A stretch of 64,000 nt of DNA from Rotaria socialis. Lineage: Eukaryota; Rotifera; Eurotatoria; Philodinida; Philodinidae. The position numbers and the translations under genes are program-made. The notes beneath the pieces were generated by a model. The model saw nothing but the letters and a program-made list of their open reading frames with translations. It was not told where the DNA came from and searched no databases. Below are positions 11,401 through 25,215 of the stretch, piece by piece. How positions within the stretch are numbered: the first letter of the stretch is position 1; each line of letters begins with the position of its first letter. The DNA lies in NCBI GenBank assembly GCA_905331475.1, contig CAJNYU010000007.1:416085-480084 (forward strand), read 5' to 3'.

Positions 11401-14400
11401 GTAAGGTCGATTTTTCTTTTTGAAGTAGATCACACAATCGCTCTCTTTTCTATTATCCAGACTACGCTACTATCCTATTTTAGTCTCCCTACATTTAAGC
11501 AATATTGCCAGTCGTTTCTTTGCTTTTTTATACATTGTTGTTCAAATTGCATATACAATTATACGTGATGGATCATGCATGCGTTTTCTCTCTCGATCAC
11601 AAAATTATTCGGTTTCAGATGAATCGAAATTACGTTTGGTACGCATTATTCTCTAAGAGAAAAATTGATAATGACAATTATTCATTTTCAGGAACTCGGC
11701 AATTGGTTTATCATTTTTGGCTTACTTAAAAATATACCATATTTTGTTCTACTGTCATATATTGGTGCCGAATTAACTGTACGTTTTGCTTATGATTCAA
11801 TTTATGTTCCTTACAAGAAAAAAAGAAGTATTCTGCTTTCATCAGAAACACGATGTGAAGAATGTAAATTTTCACGATATTATGTTAAAGAATTATTTCG
11901 AAGAAATAATCGATGCTATCCACCGATAACAACGGCTAACAGAGAGATTATGCATCCTACTTATCGTAGCGATCATAAAAATGCAGTTAGATTACAACGC
12001 CAAGGCGAACAATCGCGTGTGAAAAAGTTTCTGGATATAATTTATTGTTGGGATAATAGCTTTCGTTTTACGACTATGGCTATTTGTACCTATTCAGCTA
12101 CTTGGGTTACTCTATATTACCTAGCATGCACATGCATTTTTTGGCATATTTCACTAACAACAGAACATGTTTCATATCTGAAAGTTTTCATTGAATCAAT
12201 TTTCAAGATCGGTTAGTGTCTCTTCTTTCTTTTTCTTTTTTGTGAACATATCAAATGATTTCGGTTTTTCAAGATGGAAAAAGTTCGCTATTCGATCGTG
12301 AAATAATTTTTAGCGCAATTGTGGCCTTCATTATCTCAGCATTACAGTTATGTATCAGTACAAACAATTACAAGAGACACAAACAACAATTGTATAAAGG
12401 CATCTATGCAGAAGTTCCAATGTTAAAAAATGTCAAAGCAAATTCAATTATACTGAAATCTGTTCATTATTTTGGCTTTTTTGTTGCTTATATGGCTTTC
12501 GGTTTGGTTGTTATTTTTCATTTAATGTTTTTCATTTTCTGCTCTATTCGAATTATTGTGGAGAACACTTATGTTTTCACTTCGACATTTCGTACAGTCG
12601 TGCCTGTTCTAGTTGTTTATTTATTGATATTACTCTGCATGACATCGGTAGGCAAGGTGTCCTTGATACAAAATTCAAATGAAAACGTGAATCTGAAAAA
12701 TCGGAAAATGTACGCAATTCTTTTATATGTTTATTTTTTTGTCGGTAAGTAATAACAATGGGAAATGCAAGTTTACGATGTTCATTTTAATTTATAGACT
12801 GTTTCCTTGGCGTAGTTTCCTGTGTTATTCGTTTAATAAATGCTACATTGCTCAATTTACTCTTTATCGGTCGACTAGATTACAGTTTGCTAGGACGTCC
12901 ATCGGAAAAGTTCGGTAAGATATGCCAGAAATAGTTCTCATTTATTAATTCATTAGTGACTGGATTTAGATAGTGGCTTTGCTACCTACGTATCATATTT
13001 ACATGTAGAAGTGACTCACACACATCCTGTGATGCTTGGTATGATGATAATCGTTTATTTCAATATATTTATTGATTTAGTTCTTTTTCTCTCATAGCCT
13101 TCTGTAATTTACTCTATGATGATATCATTAAACGTCGACCGACACATTTATATAATGGTGAGTGCTGCGTCGATTCAAGTGAACTTGATAGTGATGATAA
13201 TAAGTCAGAACGAGTGCGGCCATCTAAGCGTGAGACATACACTCCGAATCGAATTTCTCGACGTGAATCCAATAGACATGCAAGCCGAAAGAATATATCT
13301 GACGATAGTTCAATAAAGATAAAATCAAGACCAAAGGGGAAGAACCAATCAGAAAGAGATTTCATTAAAAAAATGACGACCTCATCATTAACAGTGGATA
13401 TAAATGACAGTGAAGATAGCGAAGTGATAAAAGAAAAACAGCCAAAACAACAATCACGAAAGATGAAAAGTAAGAATTCAGCGATACAACCCATGATGTC
13501 CGAAGTCTACTCGACAGTCAACTACTTGATCGATAGAGACAAGACAAACGACCATATGCAGTTATTACGAAGAAAGCAAGCTCGATTTCGTTGGCATCTC
13601 GCCTATACTCTTCTTAATAATTATCAAATTTTCGATCAGAGAAAAGGTCGCCCTCGTCGGCTAATACAAGCGTATGCACAAAGAAGCAATTGCCTGAGAG
13701 AAGCAGATGAATATCCTGTTGAACCAATACCATATATGGGACAACGTATCTTTAGGTCAGATCATTCATTATTTTTATGTCGATATCTATCTCGAAGTTT
13801 GTCTTTAGGAAAAATTCTTCTGCAAAATCTATATCTTCTGATCAACATTCCGCTTTCGTGCCTAGTCGTCGTCATTCAATTTCTGTTATCGAGCATTCTC
13901 CACGGAGTTCAGCCAGATCTTATATCGATATTCAGTCAAGTAATTATTACAATGCAGTTGCAAAAAAGCACATAGGAAATCAACAGTCGTTGGCTTGTCA
14001 AGCATTATCACCCAACTGCTCGGTAGCACAAGCACCACTGAATCTTGATGATGATGTTCAGAAAATTCAAAGTTGCTCTAAAAAACTCGCAAGAAAATTA
14101 CACAAAAAAGGATTACACTACCATGCTAATCAATCACCACCTTCGGAGCCCACAGTGTTTACATTCCCAGCAGATACTATTATTACTGCGCAAAAGCTCA
14201 CAATGACTTCAAAACAACAACAAGAGACACAGTGCAAGGCTGCTGTTAGCGACCAACGAACGAGCAAGGTTTCGTTTCAACTTCCGTACCCTTCACAACA
14301 AATATCAAGTGTTCCATCAATCATTGATACCAAGCATCAAAAAGTAAGTTTTCAGTCCAAGACCAAACGAAACCCGTTGAATGCGAGTCCGAGTACCCAG

Positions 14401-14418
14401 CTGCTCTATCACGAATGA
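8424..14418 (+). CDS. EGF-containing STRA6-like (RBP receptor family) multipass membrane protein
   Basis: Thirteen exons: 8424-8586, 9392-9907, 9990-10082, 10441-10555, 10620-10706, 10906-11400, 11461-11638, 11692-12211, 12274-12744, 12798-12914, 12970-13038, 13098-13755, 13809-14418. Together they give 1363 residues. A signal peptide (1-23) precedes a 200-residue extracellular region without known fold. An EGF domain follows with all six cysteines (C224, C229, C235, C244, C246, C255). From about 265 to 900 there are roughly ten hydrophobic segments. LRYYPILVSL and the stretch GRLDYSLLGRPSEKF...YLHVEVTHTHPVMLAFC are typical of STRA6-like receptors, which move retinol across the plasma membrane. 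Ligand here is unknown. A 420-residue basic, serine-rich cytoplasmic tail follows. Usual STRA6 length is about 670, so both the EGF ectodomain and the tail are extras. The start was chosen for its clean signal peptide over an upstream in-frame ATG at 8220. Confidence 0.75.
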
Positions 14419-16960
14419 AAGTGCACTCGAACCACGATCACAAGAGTGCGTCAAAGCGACTCACATAGGAATGTTTCGAGCACTACCTGCGTTTAATTAT
14501 TATGCTCTACTATTTCTGTTCTCTCTTATTATCAATTTCACATGAATATTTAAACGAGAAATGATCCATTTCAAACAAAATCATCTTGAAGCATTGCTGA
14601 AAAGGTTTACGATGGTTGAGAGTAGACATTTGTTTATGAATATGAACTAGGGTGCTGTTTAGGGTTTACACATAGATGAAACATAAAAATGCAAACGCGT
14701 ATACGCATGCTCACATAATTTTGAGTTGACTAAATAGGAAACCAGAACATGAAACTTTGAAAATGTTGATGTGTGCATTTTTATCTTTTGTTGACTGTTG
14801 AAACAAGCCTCACAGAAAACTATATCGTCCAATGAATCTGTAATTATTAAATGCTTTCAATAATAAGTATTGTTTCCAAAATATTTTCTTCTGAAACCCC
14901 GTACACAAACTAATCATGCAGATCGATGCATTTTCCCATGGCCATCAGTTGTACACAATAATATAATGGTTGTGTCTACCATTAGTTTCTCTCTTAGATT
15001 GTGTAAAATTGAACGATTGCAAATGACTTGGTTTGTATATGATAGTATTAAACTTGTCGGTATGATGTCTTTACATTTAAAAACTAAAATAGTAGTATAT
15101 ACGTATGATAGGCGCTGTCAATGCAATCCCCGTAGGATGGAAATGGGAAATACGGTGAAACTGCTTTCCGGAAGCAATCTGGGAGTGGGGATGGGTGCAC
15201 ATTTCCACACTGAATATTTCAGCATTCCTTTAAAATCATGTTTCATTAAAGTAGCCTCAACATATTCTCCATTAATTTATGTGTTTTAAGAGTCGTTCCA
15301 TGAGGAAAAACAAACATTGTGACCGGAGATAATTTTTTTTCTTCTGATCAAATCTACTAGCTTAAAAGCTTCTATTTCTACGGTTGGTTTCATAGATGAA
15401 TTCGTTTCAGATATGACACGTAGCTTTCAATGTCAGGGTTCCGTTTGTTGGGAGAGAAGCGCGGATGCATACTCTTTCCTGAAGACACTGAGTGCTAGGA
15501 ATATCGGCGTATTGTTCTTCTGTGAAAAGTGGGAATGTGCTCCGATTTTCCACGAACAGTACCAGCAACTGACGCCCTTACGCAGAAAAAACAATGATTT
15601 TATATTTTACATAAATTTAATCGTTTTCATTTCTGTATGTGTCTGGTTGAACTTTTTTCAAATGAGTCTTCATGCGATTGTTTACGAAATTAGCTGTTTT
15701 TCTTACTCAGACCATCAAATCAATTCGTTTGTATTTGATCAAGTAATCATAAGATAATATTCAATGTGAATCTATAATATACTAGTTGGTTCTCCGATAT
15801 TGCCATGATTTGTTCCAGATCTGGAATATTAATATAACTAGATTTCTCGCCTGACTATTAAAGTTACCTATTGAATTGATTTACAATCAATAAGCTCCCG
15901 CCCCTTCCAATAAACTCACAATCCCGCATGAGAAATCCATTTTGTAAGGCGTACTATTTTTCTGTTTGGCCCTAAATATTATCCTATGATTACGTATGTT
16001 TGCAGACAATAGAGTCTCAAGGCGAGGCTTACAACTGGCGTGAATAACATTTGATCCGTTATGTGTATAATTCATAACTACAGCGATATTTATAAATAAA
16101 AACTACTCAATTAATAAGAAGTCTTGAATAGACATTTTATAATCGTAATAATCTTTTCAAATGCAAGAAGATTTAATAAGATAAAGTGTCTGATTGAAAG
16201 CGCCACTCACCGGGCGTGTTTTAAGATGAAATAGATATTCCATCTAAAATATTCTAGTAGTATTAATTGAAATTTGACTTTTTTGGCAGTTGACATGAAC
16301 TAATAATTATTGACTTCGTGAAGGAGTTACGTAGTATATCTTTTTTTAAATCCTTGTCTGCTCTTTGAACTATCGTAGTTACTATTTTTCGATTACAATA
16401 CAGATAAATATATCTGTATTCAAGTTTTCGTGCTTGATTATATCGAGTTATAACCACAAGTTGGTTGTTTATAATTTTTATTTTCGGAAACAATGATGAA
16501 TCCACAAAAATTAATTTTATCCCACTACACTTCACTATTTACATAAGTTGTACTCGCTTTATTTCATTGAGCTGCTATACGCCCTGTACTTCTCTCCGTT
16601 CTATTAATATTACCTTAAGGATATCGGAAAAAGTTAAATGAAATGCGTGACTCGTACAATTTGTCATAGCACATAATTGATAGATTTTCAAAAACTTGGC
16701 TGTTTTCTTTGACAATTACTTGTATATTTATATCCATAATTGTATTGCAACTATTTATTCGTGCAGTTTTGATGATGATTATTTTGATTTAAAATAAAAA
16801 TTCATGAGTGAAGAGACACAACAAAAGATTGAACAATTCATCGAATTCAACTCGAGGAATAGCTTTTTTGTTTTCATTTTAGGTGTATTTTTTATAGTTT
16901 TATTATTTTATTATGCACTTGATACAACGCAAAAATGGCCACAAAAATTACAAACATAAA
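14419..16960. other. intergenic between convergent genes; small inverted motif
   Basis: Two moderately long plus-strand frames (14870-15289 and 15413-15757) lack domains and plausible splice partners. The two share a motif in opposite orientation: GGGTGCACATTTCCAC near 15195 and GTGGGAATGTGCTCC near 15530, on locally GC-richer sequence. This suggests two copies of a short dispersed repeat rather than a gene. The rest shows nothing recognisable. Confidence 0.4.
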
Positions 16961-19900
16961 TCACTCTTGATTTTTGTGATCATCTGTAGATTTTTCCAGA
17001 TTAGTTGATATCGAACGAATAGGACGAATACGATTTGGACCATTTACACTAGCTAATTTTGTTGACTAAAACAGAAAATAAAAAAAATTACTAATGAATT
17101 GCTCTGTTATTTTTTTTGTGATCATTGAGGGAAATATGTATTGCATTCGATTTGCTGAGTGCAATAGTGAATTACAGATGTATATCTGTGAGGACAACGA
17201 CAGATAACTAAAGGATGAGCACTCCTAACCGGTCTCATTGGATCGAGTCCAATCGTGGAATAAACGTACGTTTCTCGCGAAGTAATAACACCGGATCGCA
17301 TCTTATCGAATAATCGATTCAGTTTTCGATTTAAATTTTCAATTTCATTTTTTCTTGGATCGACTTCGTGTTGATCCATATTTAATAAATGTTTATGTTT
17401 AATTATTCGTCGTTCAATTAATTGTACTATATCAAAACGACGAATTTGTCCAAGTCCATGAATAAGATCATCAACTTTAGCGCGTGTGTGAAAACGTCGC
17501 CATTTATTTAATGCTTCCATGGCTTGATCCTAGACAAACTACAGATAAGAAATAAGTATCAATTGATATTTACTTGAAAAACATCTCCACGTTGATATTT
17601 TTCATCAACATGTTGTATATCTTTGGACAATTCTTCTTGACCACGTGTTGGATAAAATGGCAATTGCCAATAGAGTCGATTCCAATCACGGCCAATATAC
17701 TTTGATATGAGACGGAATGCTTTGGAAAGTTCGTCTGAAAAAAATATATATATATAGATGGAAGAACACTTTTTTATCATGGAAAGTCTGATACAGTTTC
17801 AATATTGTAAATAAAATATTGAAGAAGGCAGTCGCCCTGTTTTTTGTCAAATGTTTTAAAGTAGAGATAAGTTTTATTTGGAAAGAAATCAGATCAATTC
17901 GAAACTATGTAAGTTTTATCTGGTTGATACATTGAACTGCTATTGGGGCTTGAATTCAAGAAAGATAAAATGACTGGAAATGTTTACTAGTTATCGCCAA
18001 AAAAAGGAGCTACCGTAGATTCAAAGTCATCATATTCTTCAGGTTTCTAGAAGTCAAGAATATCATCATTGAATGTAAATGATGTTCCTCATGTACGCCA
18101 CTGAGTACAATATCCGATCTAAAATACTGTCTACTGATTTCATCTGAACAAATTATTCTTGACTATTATTTTGGATAATTCAACTAGAACATCTACGTAG
18201 AGTTTATAGTAGCTTCGATCTAAATACAATTCTGCTATGCATGATATCGTTTTTAAATTTATCAAAAAAAAACCTTAGATATTTCACTAGAATTGTCGTA
18301 CCAACCCAGATCATTACATATTGACAATGTGTGGGCGAAAAAGTAGGTCACCACTTTCTAGCTGTAGAAGCCACTCTGTTCTACTATGTCAATTGAAAAT
18401 GCTAATGCTAGCTGATTGTATATATTTTTTCAAACATGTAAATAGATCTTCCAGCTAAACGACTCCCGACAATCGAAAAGCTTCTGAAATTGTTTTACTT
18501 TGCATCTTACCTTCTTCATTTTCTCCACTATGTTTACTATGAACTGGTAAATCGTAGAAGATTTTTTGTGGTAAATCATTTGTTTTTCGGCATTTATAAA
18601 TATCGCGCATAATATCACGGCAACGTTGTATGCGATTAAAATAATTTTCTTTCAGAATTTTATCTTCTAATACGACTTGTATTTCTTTATCGAGTTTCTT
18701 ACTTTCAATGCGCATTTCAATTAATTCATCTTTACGCTTTTGAAAAAGATTTATACGTGCTTGAAAAGCTTCAACTTGAGATTTTAATTTCGGTAATTCT
18801 CTTGAAAGTTGTTTTATGTCTTGTTGAAAACGTCCAACTGTTAAATTATGTCCAATGCTATCTTGTTCGTCGTGAGATTGTTTCAATAATTTCTGAACTT
18901 GTTCTTCATATACTTCGTGCGTTAAACGTTTTGAAATATATTCACGTTCTTTTATATTGAGACGCGTTTCAAATTCGTCATATTTTTTTTCATTGATCTC
19001 ATTTTCATTTTCCAGCTTCTTTAATTGAGAACGATATGATTCAGCCTTAGAATCAAAAAAGAATGTATAAACTTCTTTTCATAGATTCAGTTTTCTACAA
19101 TAAATTCAATACCCGATGTTCAACTTGACTCAATTGAGATTTATTTATTTCGAAAGCTTTTTTTGCTTCAACATATTTTTCTTCAAGTAATTTAAGTGAT
19201 CTAAACGAAATTTTCTTTTGCTTTTAACTTCTTTACAAATTGAAAACATACGTTTGAATAAAATCATTGTATTTTGCATCTTCATCTAACCATGTGCGAA
19301 GAGAATCTAAAGTTCGTCGTGCTTCATAGTAACATTCAGGTAACGCAAATAAATATGGCAGTAATGTGCAATCAGTGCGACTTGCTAATTCTTGAGATTC
19401 TTTTGACAATGTTGAAAGTGCAATGCCTTTCGTATCTTCGACGCGTTGTGGCATTTCACGTAAAATTTTCAAAGATTTATTCACATCAAAGATATGTAAC
19501 CAACGAGATTTTTCATAGGTGTATGCTGTTTCAAGATAGTCATCCTATGCAGCAATTATCGAACAAATACTAGTTTTATTTTTACTTATCTATTACTTTC
19601 TAGAACAAGTTCAATGAGTCGAAACTATTGTTTTTTTCTCCATAGTCAAACGAATAAGAGATATCAAATCTTATGATTTACGTTTTAATTGATCACACTG
19701 TCTCGTTCATAGGAAATCCTAAGAATTTACTATTGGACACTGAGGCATATTTTAGTTGGATATCTTTTTGAATACCTACACCATATCCTCTTAGTCTTGG
19801 ACTCTGTATATTGACAAATATCTATCTAGTTTCTATAACATTTTTGTGAAATTTTAGTAGATTGAACATTAGATATTATTTTACACTGAAATGCTCATAA

Positions 19901-20678
19901 CCATTCAGATTGAAAAAATTAGATATAGCAGATTTCACTAATAAGGATTTATCTATTAAAATTTCCATGTGAGAAAAGAATCTGAAATTCTTGCTCTATA
20001 TTTCAGCATTTTTTGAAAATTGAAAATATTCAATACAATCAAAGAAAAATCAATATATACATATTTTGTTAGCTATCAGATAGTAAATGATTTTGAATTT
20101 ATTTTCTTATATTTCTACTACTACTAATAATAATAATAATAAACATTAGACTAGCCACGAAATCAAAAATATAGACTTACAGGTAGTTTTTCTTTTCTCT
20201 TATTTTGAATAATATCTTGAATATGATCAATTTCATAAAACGAAAGAAAATATTGTTCCATTAAATTCATTGAATCAGCTATTTTATTTATTAACGTTGG
20301 GATGGTTGCATAAAGTTGTTCTGTTGTTTTATCCAAAACTCTTTTCATTAAAGCTAAACCTTCATCGGTTACAGGTCCATATAATCCACCAATACTGGCT
20401 TCGCTAAGTAATTCTCGGATTGCTTTGCCGTTACGAATATCATGCAGTAAGCGCGCTTCACGCAATTGATTTAATGGCTGTGACCATGCCTGAAGTGCAA
20501 TGACAGATAATGGCCGCTTTGTAGACTGAATTATTGATGTTACTGATCCTTGATAATAATCAGCTTCGGCATGATCGATAAACGTGGAGCACTCATCAAG
20601 AGCTTGTTCAACAAATCTATAAATTTGCTCATATGATGTTGGCTCAATGGTTTTTGACCATGGTTTTGGTGGATGCAT
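16961..20678 (-). CDS. coiled-coil protein with C-terminal death domain
   Basis: Seven exons in transcript order: 20678-20181, 19544-19252, 19200-19113, 19045-18511, 17734-17574, 17529-17176, 17065-16961. They give 677 residues. The N-terminal 260 residues are helical and unrecognised. Residues about 265-465 form long coiled coils rich in K/E/Q. Residues about 475-560 fit a death domain: the helix SKAFRLISKYIGRDWNRL with its core tryptophan, then W-R-R-F and a final helix ending LGQIRRFDIVQLIE, the usual end of the fold. Death domains assemble signalling platforms by homotypic contacts. A short basic tail with predicted disorder follows. No family name is offered. No signal peptide or membrane segment, so it should be cytosolic. 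The 776-bp intron 4 is far longer than the others. Confidence 0.7.
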
Positions 20679-22058
20679 AGTATCAGTAATGTTTGTACCT
20701 CAATCGAAATTTAAGAAAAAAACAGTCACATGAAAAGCCTTTTTTGTTTCAGTTAGTTTTATATAGCAATGTTGCTATAGCTGTAAAAAGAAATGCTTCT
20801 CCAATGTATTTTTTTTATAAATAGGATTAAGTTTAGAATCGTGTTTGACAACGCATCAGTTAGAAAAAAATTCAAATAATTGTTATTGGTGTTTCGAACA
20901 AAACTGCTCTTTCTTCCTGCGTCAATTATAATGAAGAGTCATCCAACGTAACAATAGAAAAGTGGTCGCCATTTTAATTGTGACTTTTTCCTTCTACTTC
21001 TTTTCTTCACTATAGAACACTCAAGGCTTTTCAGTCAATAAAAAAAATGAGAATATACATTGATACATATTGTCTACGAATAAATACGATCATTCAAGTT
21101 ATTATTGAGAAAAAATGATTTTCCTAATATATAGAAGTCAGGAAACTCGTGAGAAAATTGAATTATGAGAGGAAAAAATGATTGTAGGAGTTCAAAACTT
21201 TAATTTAACTGTACACGATCTTTCACGTGACAAAGTCAACAATAGGTTTAAGTTAGATTTGTACTTCGATAAATACTTTCATTTAAGGAAAACTCATTTA
21301 AAGCAATTCCCACAGTGAGCTTACAGTATGTTTCTTTGACAAAGAAAAATGTTGTTTTCTTAAAGTTCAGTATCATGAATCGATCAAACTTTTTACCTGC
21401 AATTGACTATTCGTTGTGTATATTTACAGCAAAATTAAAACACATAGGAAAGCTTTTTATTTTTTTCAAAAATGTACGACAGACTATTTTTGTTTTCATG
21501 AATAGTATGTAAACTGGAAATATGGCTTGCTTAAAAAGCTAGTACTAGAATGATTTGACATAGCAAATTTGTCAAGAAGAAATTTTTTATTTTAAAATTT
21601 ACATATTTTCTTACAGTTTAACTATACTTTTAAATATTTCTCTAATTTATATAGTACACTGAGCTTCACGCTCACTCACATATTGTAGCTTTCGATAACT
21701 ACGTTTTGATGAATAAAAACATTCATTGTTTCCGAATTTTTCAAATCACATACAGGATATGATCGATTTGCAAACCATAGCGAAGAGCTTGGAGTCATTT
21801 TCAAACATAAATAAAAAATGAATTCTTTTGTGGTTGAATTTCCTATTGAAATTACAATAAATAGTACTAATGCATTAATGAATTTAGTTCTTGTTCGTAT
21901 TTCAGAAAAGTAATGTTTCATTTATTTTTCGTTATACGTAAGACAAGAAGAAAAAAAGGAAAGATCATTTATCCAGAACTAATATAAAACAAAAGAAATT
22001 GTTAATTACAAATGCGAATGTTCATTTGAAAAAGAAAACAAGAACCTATATTTAATGT
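20679..22058. other. intergenic, nothing recognised
   Basis: AT-rich spacer between two minus-strand genes. It should hold the promoter of the death-domain gene (left) and the 3' end of the KIAA2013 homolog (right). No frame has coding character. Confidence 0.5.
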
Positions 22059-25000
22059 CTATAGAATACGTGCTCTGCTATACGCTGGTGTTGTATGTTT
22101 AAAAAATCCCATTTCGTTGAGAACAATTTTAAGTAAAAATAAATGAAAAACAAGAATCAAGAATCCTAAAACGATCCAAAATATAATTGGTAAACCACCA
22201 AGTTTATGACCATGTCGATGTAAAGCCAGAACATCGTGTGCATGAGGAGGAGCTATATAAAAATAAATAGAAGCCGTGAAACTGTGACATTAGAAGAAGA
22301 AAAAACTTCACATACCTATTTCAATTTCTTTTACATGTAAGGTATCTTTTAGTTGTGTCATATAATCAAAATCTTCAGTAACATAAAGGATTGCAGTCGA
22401 GGGACTAGTCATTTTAACGGGAAATCGAATAGGTTTTTTACTAAAGAGAACAAATAAATATTTCATCGCTAAAATTTCTTCTCAAACAAACCTAAGTTTA
22501 GTTGGCGTATCTAAACAACCAGCATCACATGCATATGCTTGGCCATTTTCATTATCAATTGAAACATCCATAATAGCTCGATTGTCATGTCCAACTGTAA
22601 TACTTATATTTAACAAAAACTGTTTACCAAAATGTATGGAACGAAAAAACATATCACGATGAAGTTCTTTAGGATCTAAATTCATTTCAAGATGATGATT
22701 ATGAAAGCGTGCACCACCAATGGAAAGTAGCATCGATTGAAGAACACCATTAACACCTATGATAGAATAATGTTGAATTAATTGCTAAAAATATTTGCTA
22801 ACAACATACCACTACGCATTAAAGAAGAGCAACCTTTTTTCAACAGAGTTGTACGCCAGAGGTAAGTTAGTTGATAAACAGCTAAATCATCTCCTGGTGA
22901 TCGCCATAATCGATCGCCGACCCTACAAAATAAATAAATAATATTTTGGCATTTTTCGTTTTCTTATAAGAATATTTAAATGTTTGCTAGTTGCATGTCA
23001 TTCTACGATCATTCGCATATATATGACGTCAATCATAACTCTAATGATTGTCCAAAAATTAATTTTAGATATCACATCTTATTGAAAAACGATTATCAAA
23101 TTTGATACCACGGTGGCGATTAAACTGCTCGAGAATAGTTATATTGTATCTCTTTTGACAATACGAAAGTTTATCAGTCTTTTTTTATCTTCGACTAATT
23201 GGTAGTCGCAATACAAGATCATATAAAACTCTAAAGATTACTATGCTGAAATTACTGATTCTATAAACATGATAATCTTTGTCATTGATTCATTGAACTG
23301 CTTAAAATCATACAAAATCGTAAATGTCTCTCAAGATTTGAAGCCTTAAAAAAATTCGATGCATTTCTTTATATCAAATTGTAATTCAAATGACTTATAT
23401 ACACGTACTAAGTATATACTATGTTCACTTCTGACGAAAGTTCTTGTCCTGAAATTCTATCAGATAGAAATGTTTCCTTGTCGAGATTTAAAATCAACTT
23501 ACAACGTTGAATGACTTTCATAACATCGATCAATTTGAAATAGTGTTTGATTGAGTTCCATGCGCTGCGTATCCGATACTTGTAAATCATAAAGTGGTGA
23601 AGGCGTCGAACATAAAACATAATAAATAGTTCGATTTATAACATCACCATTCATAACTGATGGTGCTAATGAACGACTTATTGAAAAGCCACTTTGCCAT
23701 ATTGATGACCACGTGTCTATGTGTTCTTTTAATAGATTCTCAAATGATATTGCTAGAGCTTCGGATAGATCATCTTTTGCCTGTTTTTGTAATTTACTTT
23801 CCCAATCTTTTACATAGGTACCATTGAGTAATGAATCAACATGAATCAATGAAGAATATTTAATCACAGTTAGGATTGTTTCCTTACTTTGACTAAAAAT
23901 AAAAACACATAAAATGAGGCAAGAATTAAAAATTAATTAATTTCCAACCTACCCATTAGGTTTAATATGAATATTGGAAGTTATTTTATTAGTTATGATA
24001 ACAACAATAATAGATTTTCGTTCTTGAGTAAACAATTGATATGTTGTCATGAGAAATTTATCTTTTGACGAATCAAATTCAATTTCTTTTCTATCCAGCT
24101 GTTTTACATCTTGTCTTGATAATTGTGTTTTTTGTAGCAAATCAAAATCTAGCGTTTCATCACTTGGATTTGTAATATTTATCTCCTGAACAATTAATGA
24201 TGAACGATGTCGATGCGCATATAACATATGTGTTACATAAGCCGAACGATCGTTATTTATTCTAAAACATTGAATACGCTTTACGAGACCGTGCCTCATT
24301 TGAATTATATTTGCATTGGAGTCTTCCCATATTTTTGATGAAGTTCGAATAACTGGAGAGTAGCCACTCGAAATAAAAGGAACACTAGGATCAGGTATTA
24401 GATGAATTTGAGATTGAGTTGAAAGAGATAAACCAATATAGCCATTGCCTAAAATAGAATAAATCTTTTTGTTACGTTGCCAAGTTCACTAATAGTGATG
24501 AATTAAAAAAGCAGTGACTTTGAAAACCTGACAATATTCATTAATTGTAAAATAGAACGAAATTCGCAGATTTTAATTCAAACTGCATCAATAAAATATC
24601 ATCCTAGTATGAAAAATAGTAGTAACACACCGGTCGTTTCATACTCAAGCTGCAAGAACATATTCTAACGTGTAGTTAGTAATGATTCTTTTTTTCAAAA
24701 ATATATAGAAGTCCTATCATGAGACGAATACTTTGAATAAGAACGTATTTACATTTTCAACAATGTTTACGATCGATAATAATAATCATAGTACTCACCA
24801 ACAAATGGTAGACTCACGATTTCTCCGTACTGAATCGGTTCATGATTAATAATAGCATTCATGTCTGCTACATCACTGGCATATTGTTCTAATCTGGCTT
24901 GAAGACACAGATCATAGTGAGCTATAATAAATAAAGAGAAATTACTTTCAATCGTTTATTATTAAGATATTTACTGTTTGTATAGTTTAGTCGATGAGGC

Positions 25001-25215
25001 ATCCATTTCGATATACCATATAGAATAGTTGTAGCTCCAATAATGAATAGAACAAAGCTTCGCCGAGATCTAAAATACAAAATAATAAGTAAATAATGAT
25101 ATTTATTTTCATGGTAAAGAAATTTATATAATCAATCGACTTACTTATATTTTGCAAATCGATCAGTTAGTTGTTGTGCAATCAAACGTAAATTTAATAG
25201 TATCAAATCTGCCAT
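22059..25215 (-). CDS. KIAA2013 homolog (DUF2152 membrane protein)
   Basis: Nine exons in transcript order: 25215-25145, 25069-24975, 24921-24799, 24448-23953, 23892-23503, 22922-22810, 22756-22492, 22440-22316, 22252-22059. They give 623 residues, close to the roughly 630 of the human protein. There is an N-terminal signal-anchor (about 29-45, [16 protein letters not shown]) and a large lumenal region. A C-terminal membrane helix ([21 protein letters not shown]) precedes a short cytoplasmic end. Family signatures are visible: [10 protein letters not shown] near the N-terminus, the [16 protein letters not shown] stretch, [20 protein letters not shown], and [11 protein letters not shown]. The family is conserved in animals, but its function is not established to my knowledge. 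The start lies 4 bp after a CACAG acceptor-like sequence. The gene is divergent from epsinR across 580 bp. Confidence 0.9.

Noticed and set aside
14870..15757. Two open frames of about 140 and 114 codons
   Set aside because: No domain, no coherent splice partners, and they overlap a short repeated motif; more likely chance frames in repeat-derived DNA.
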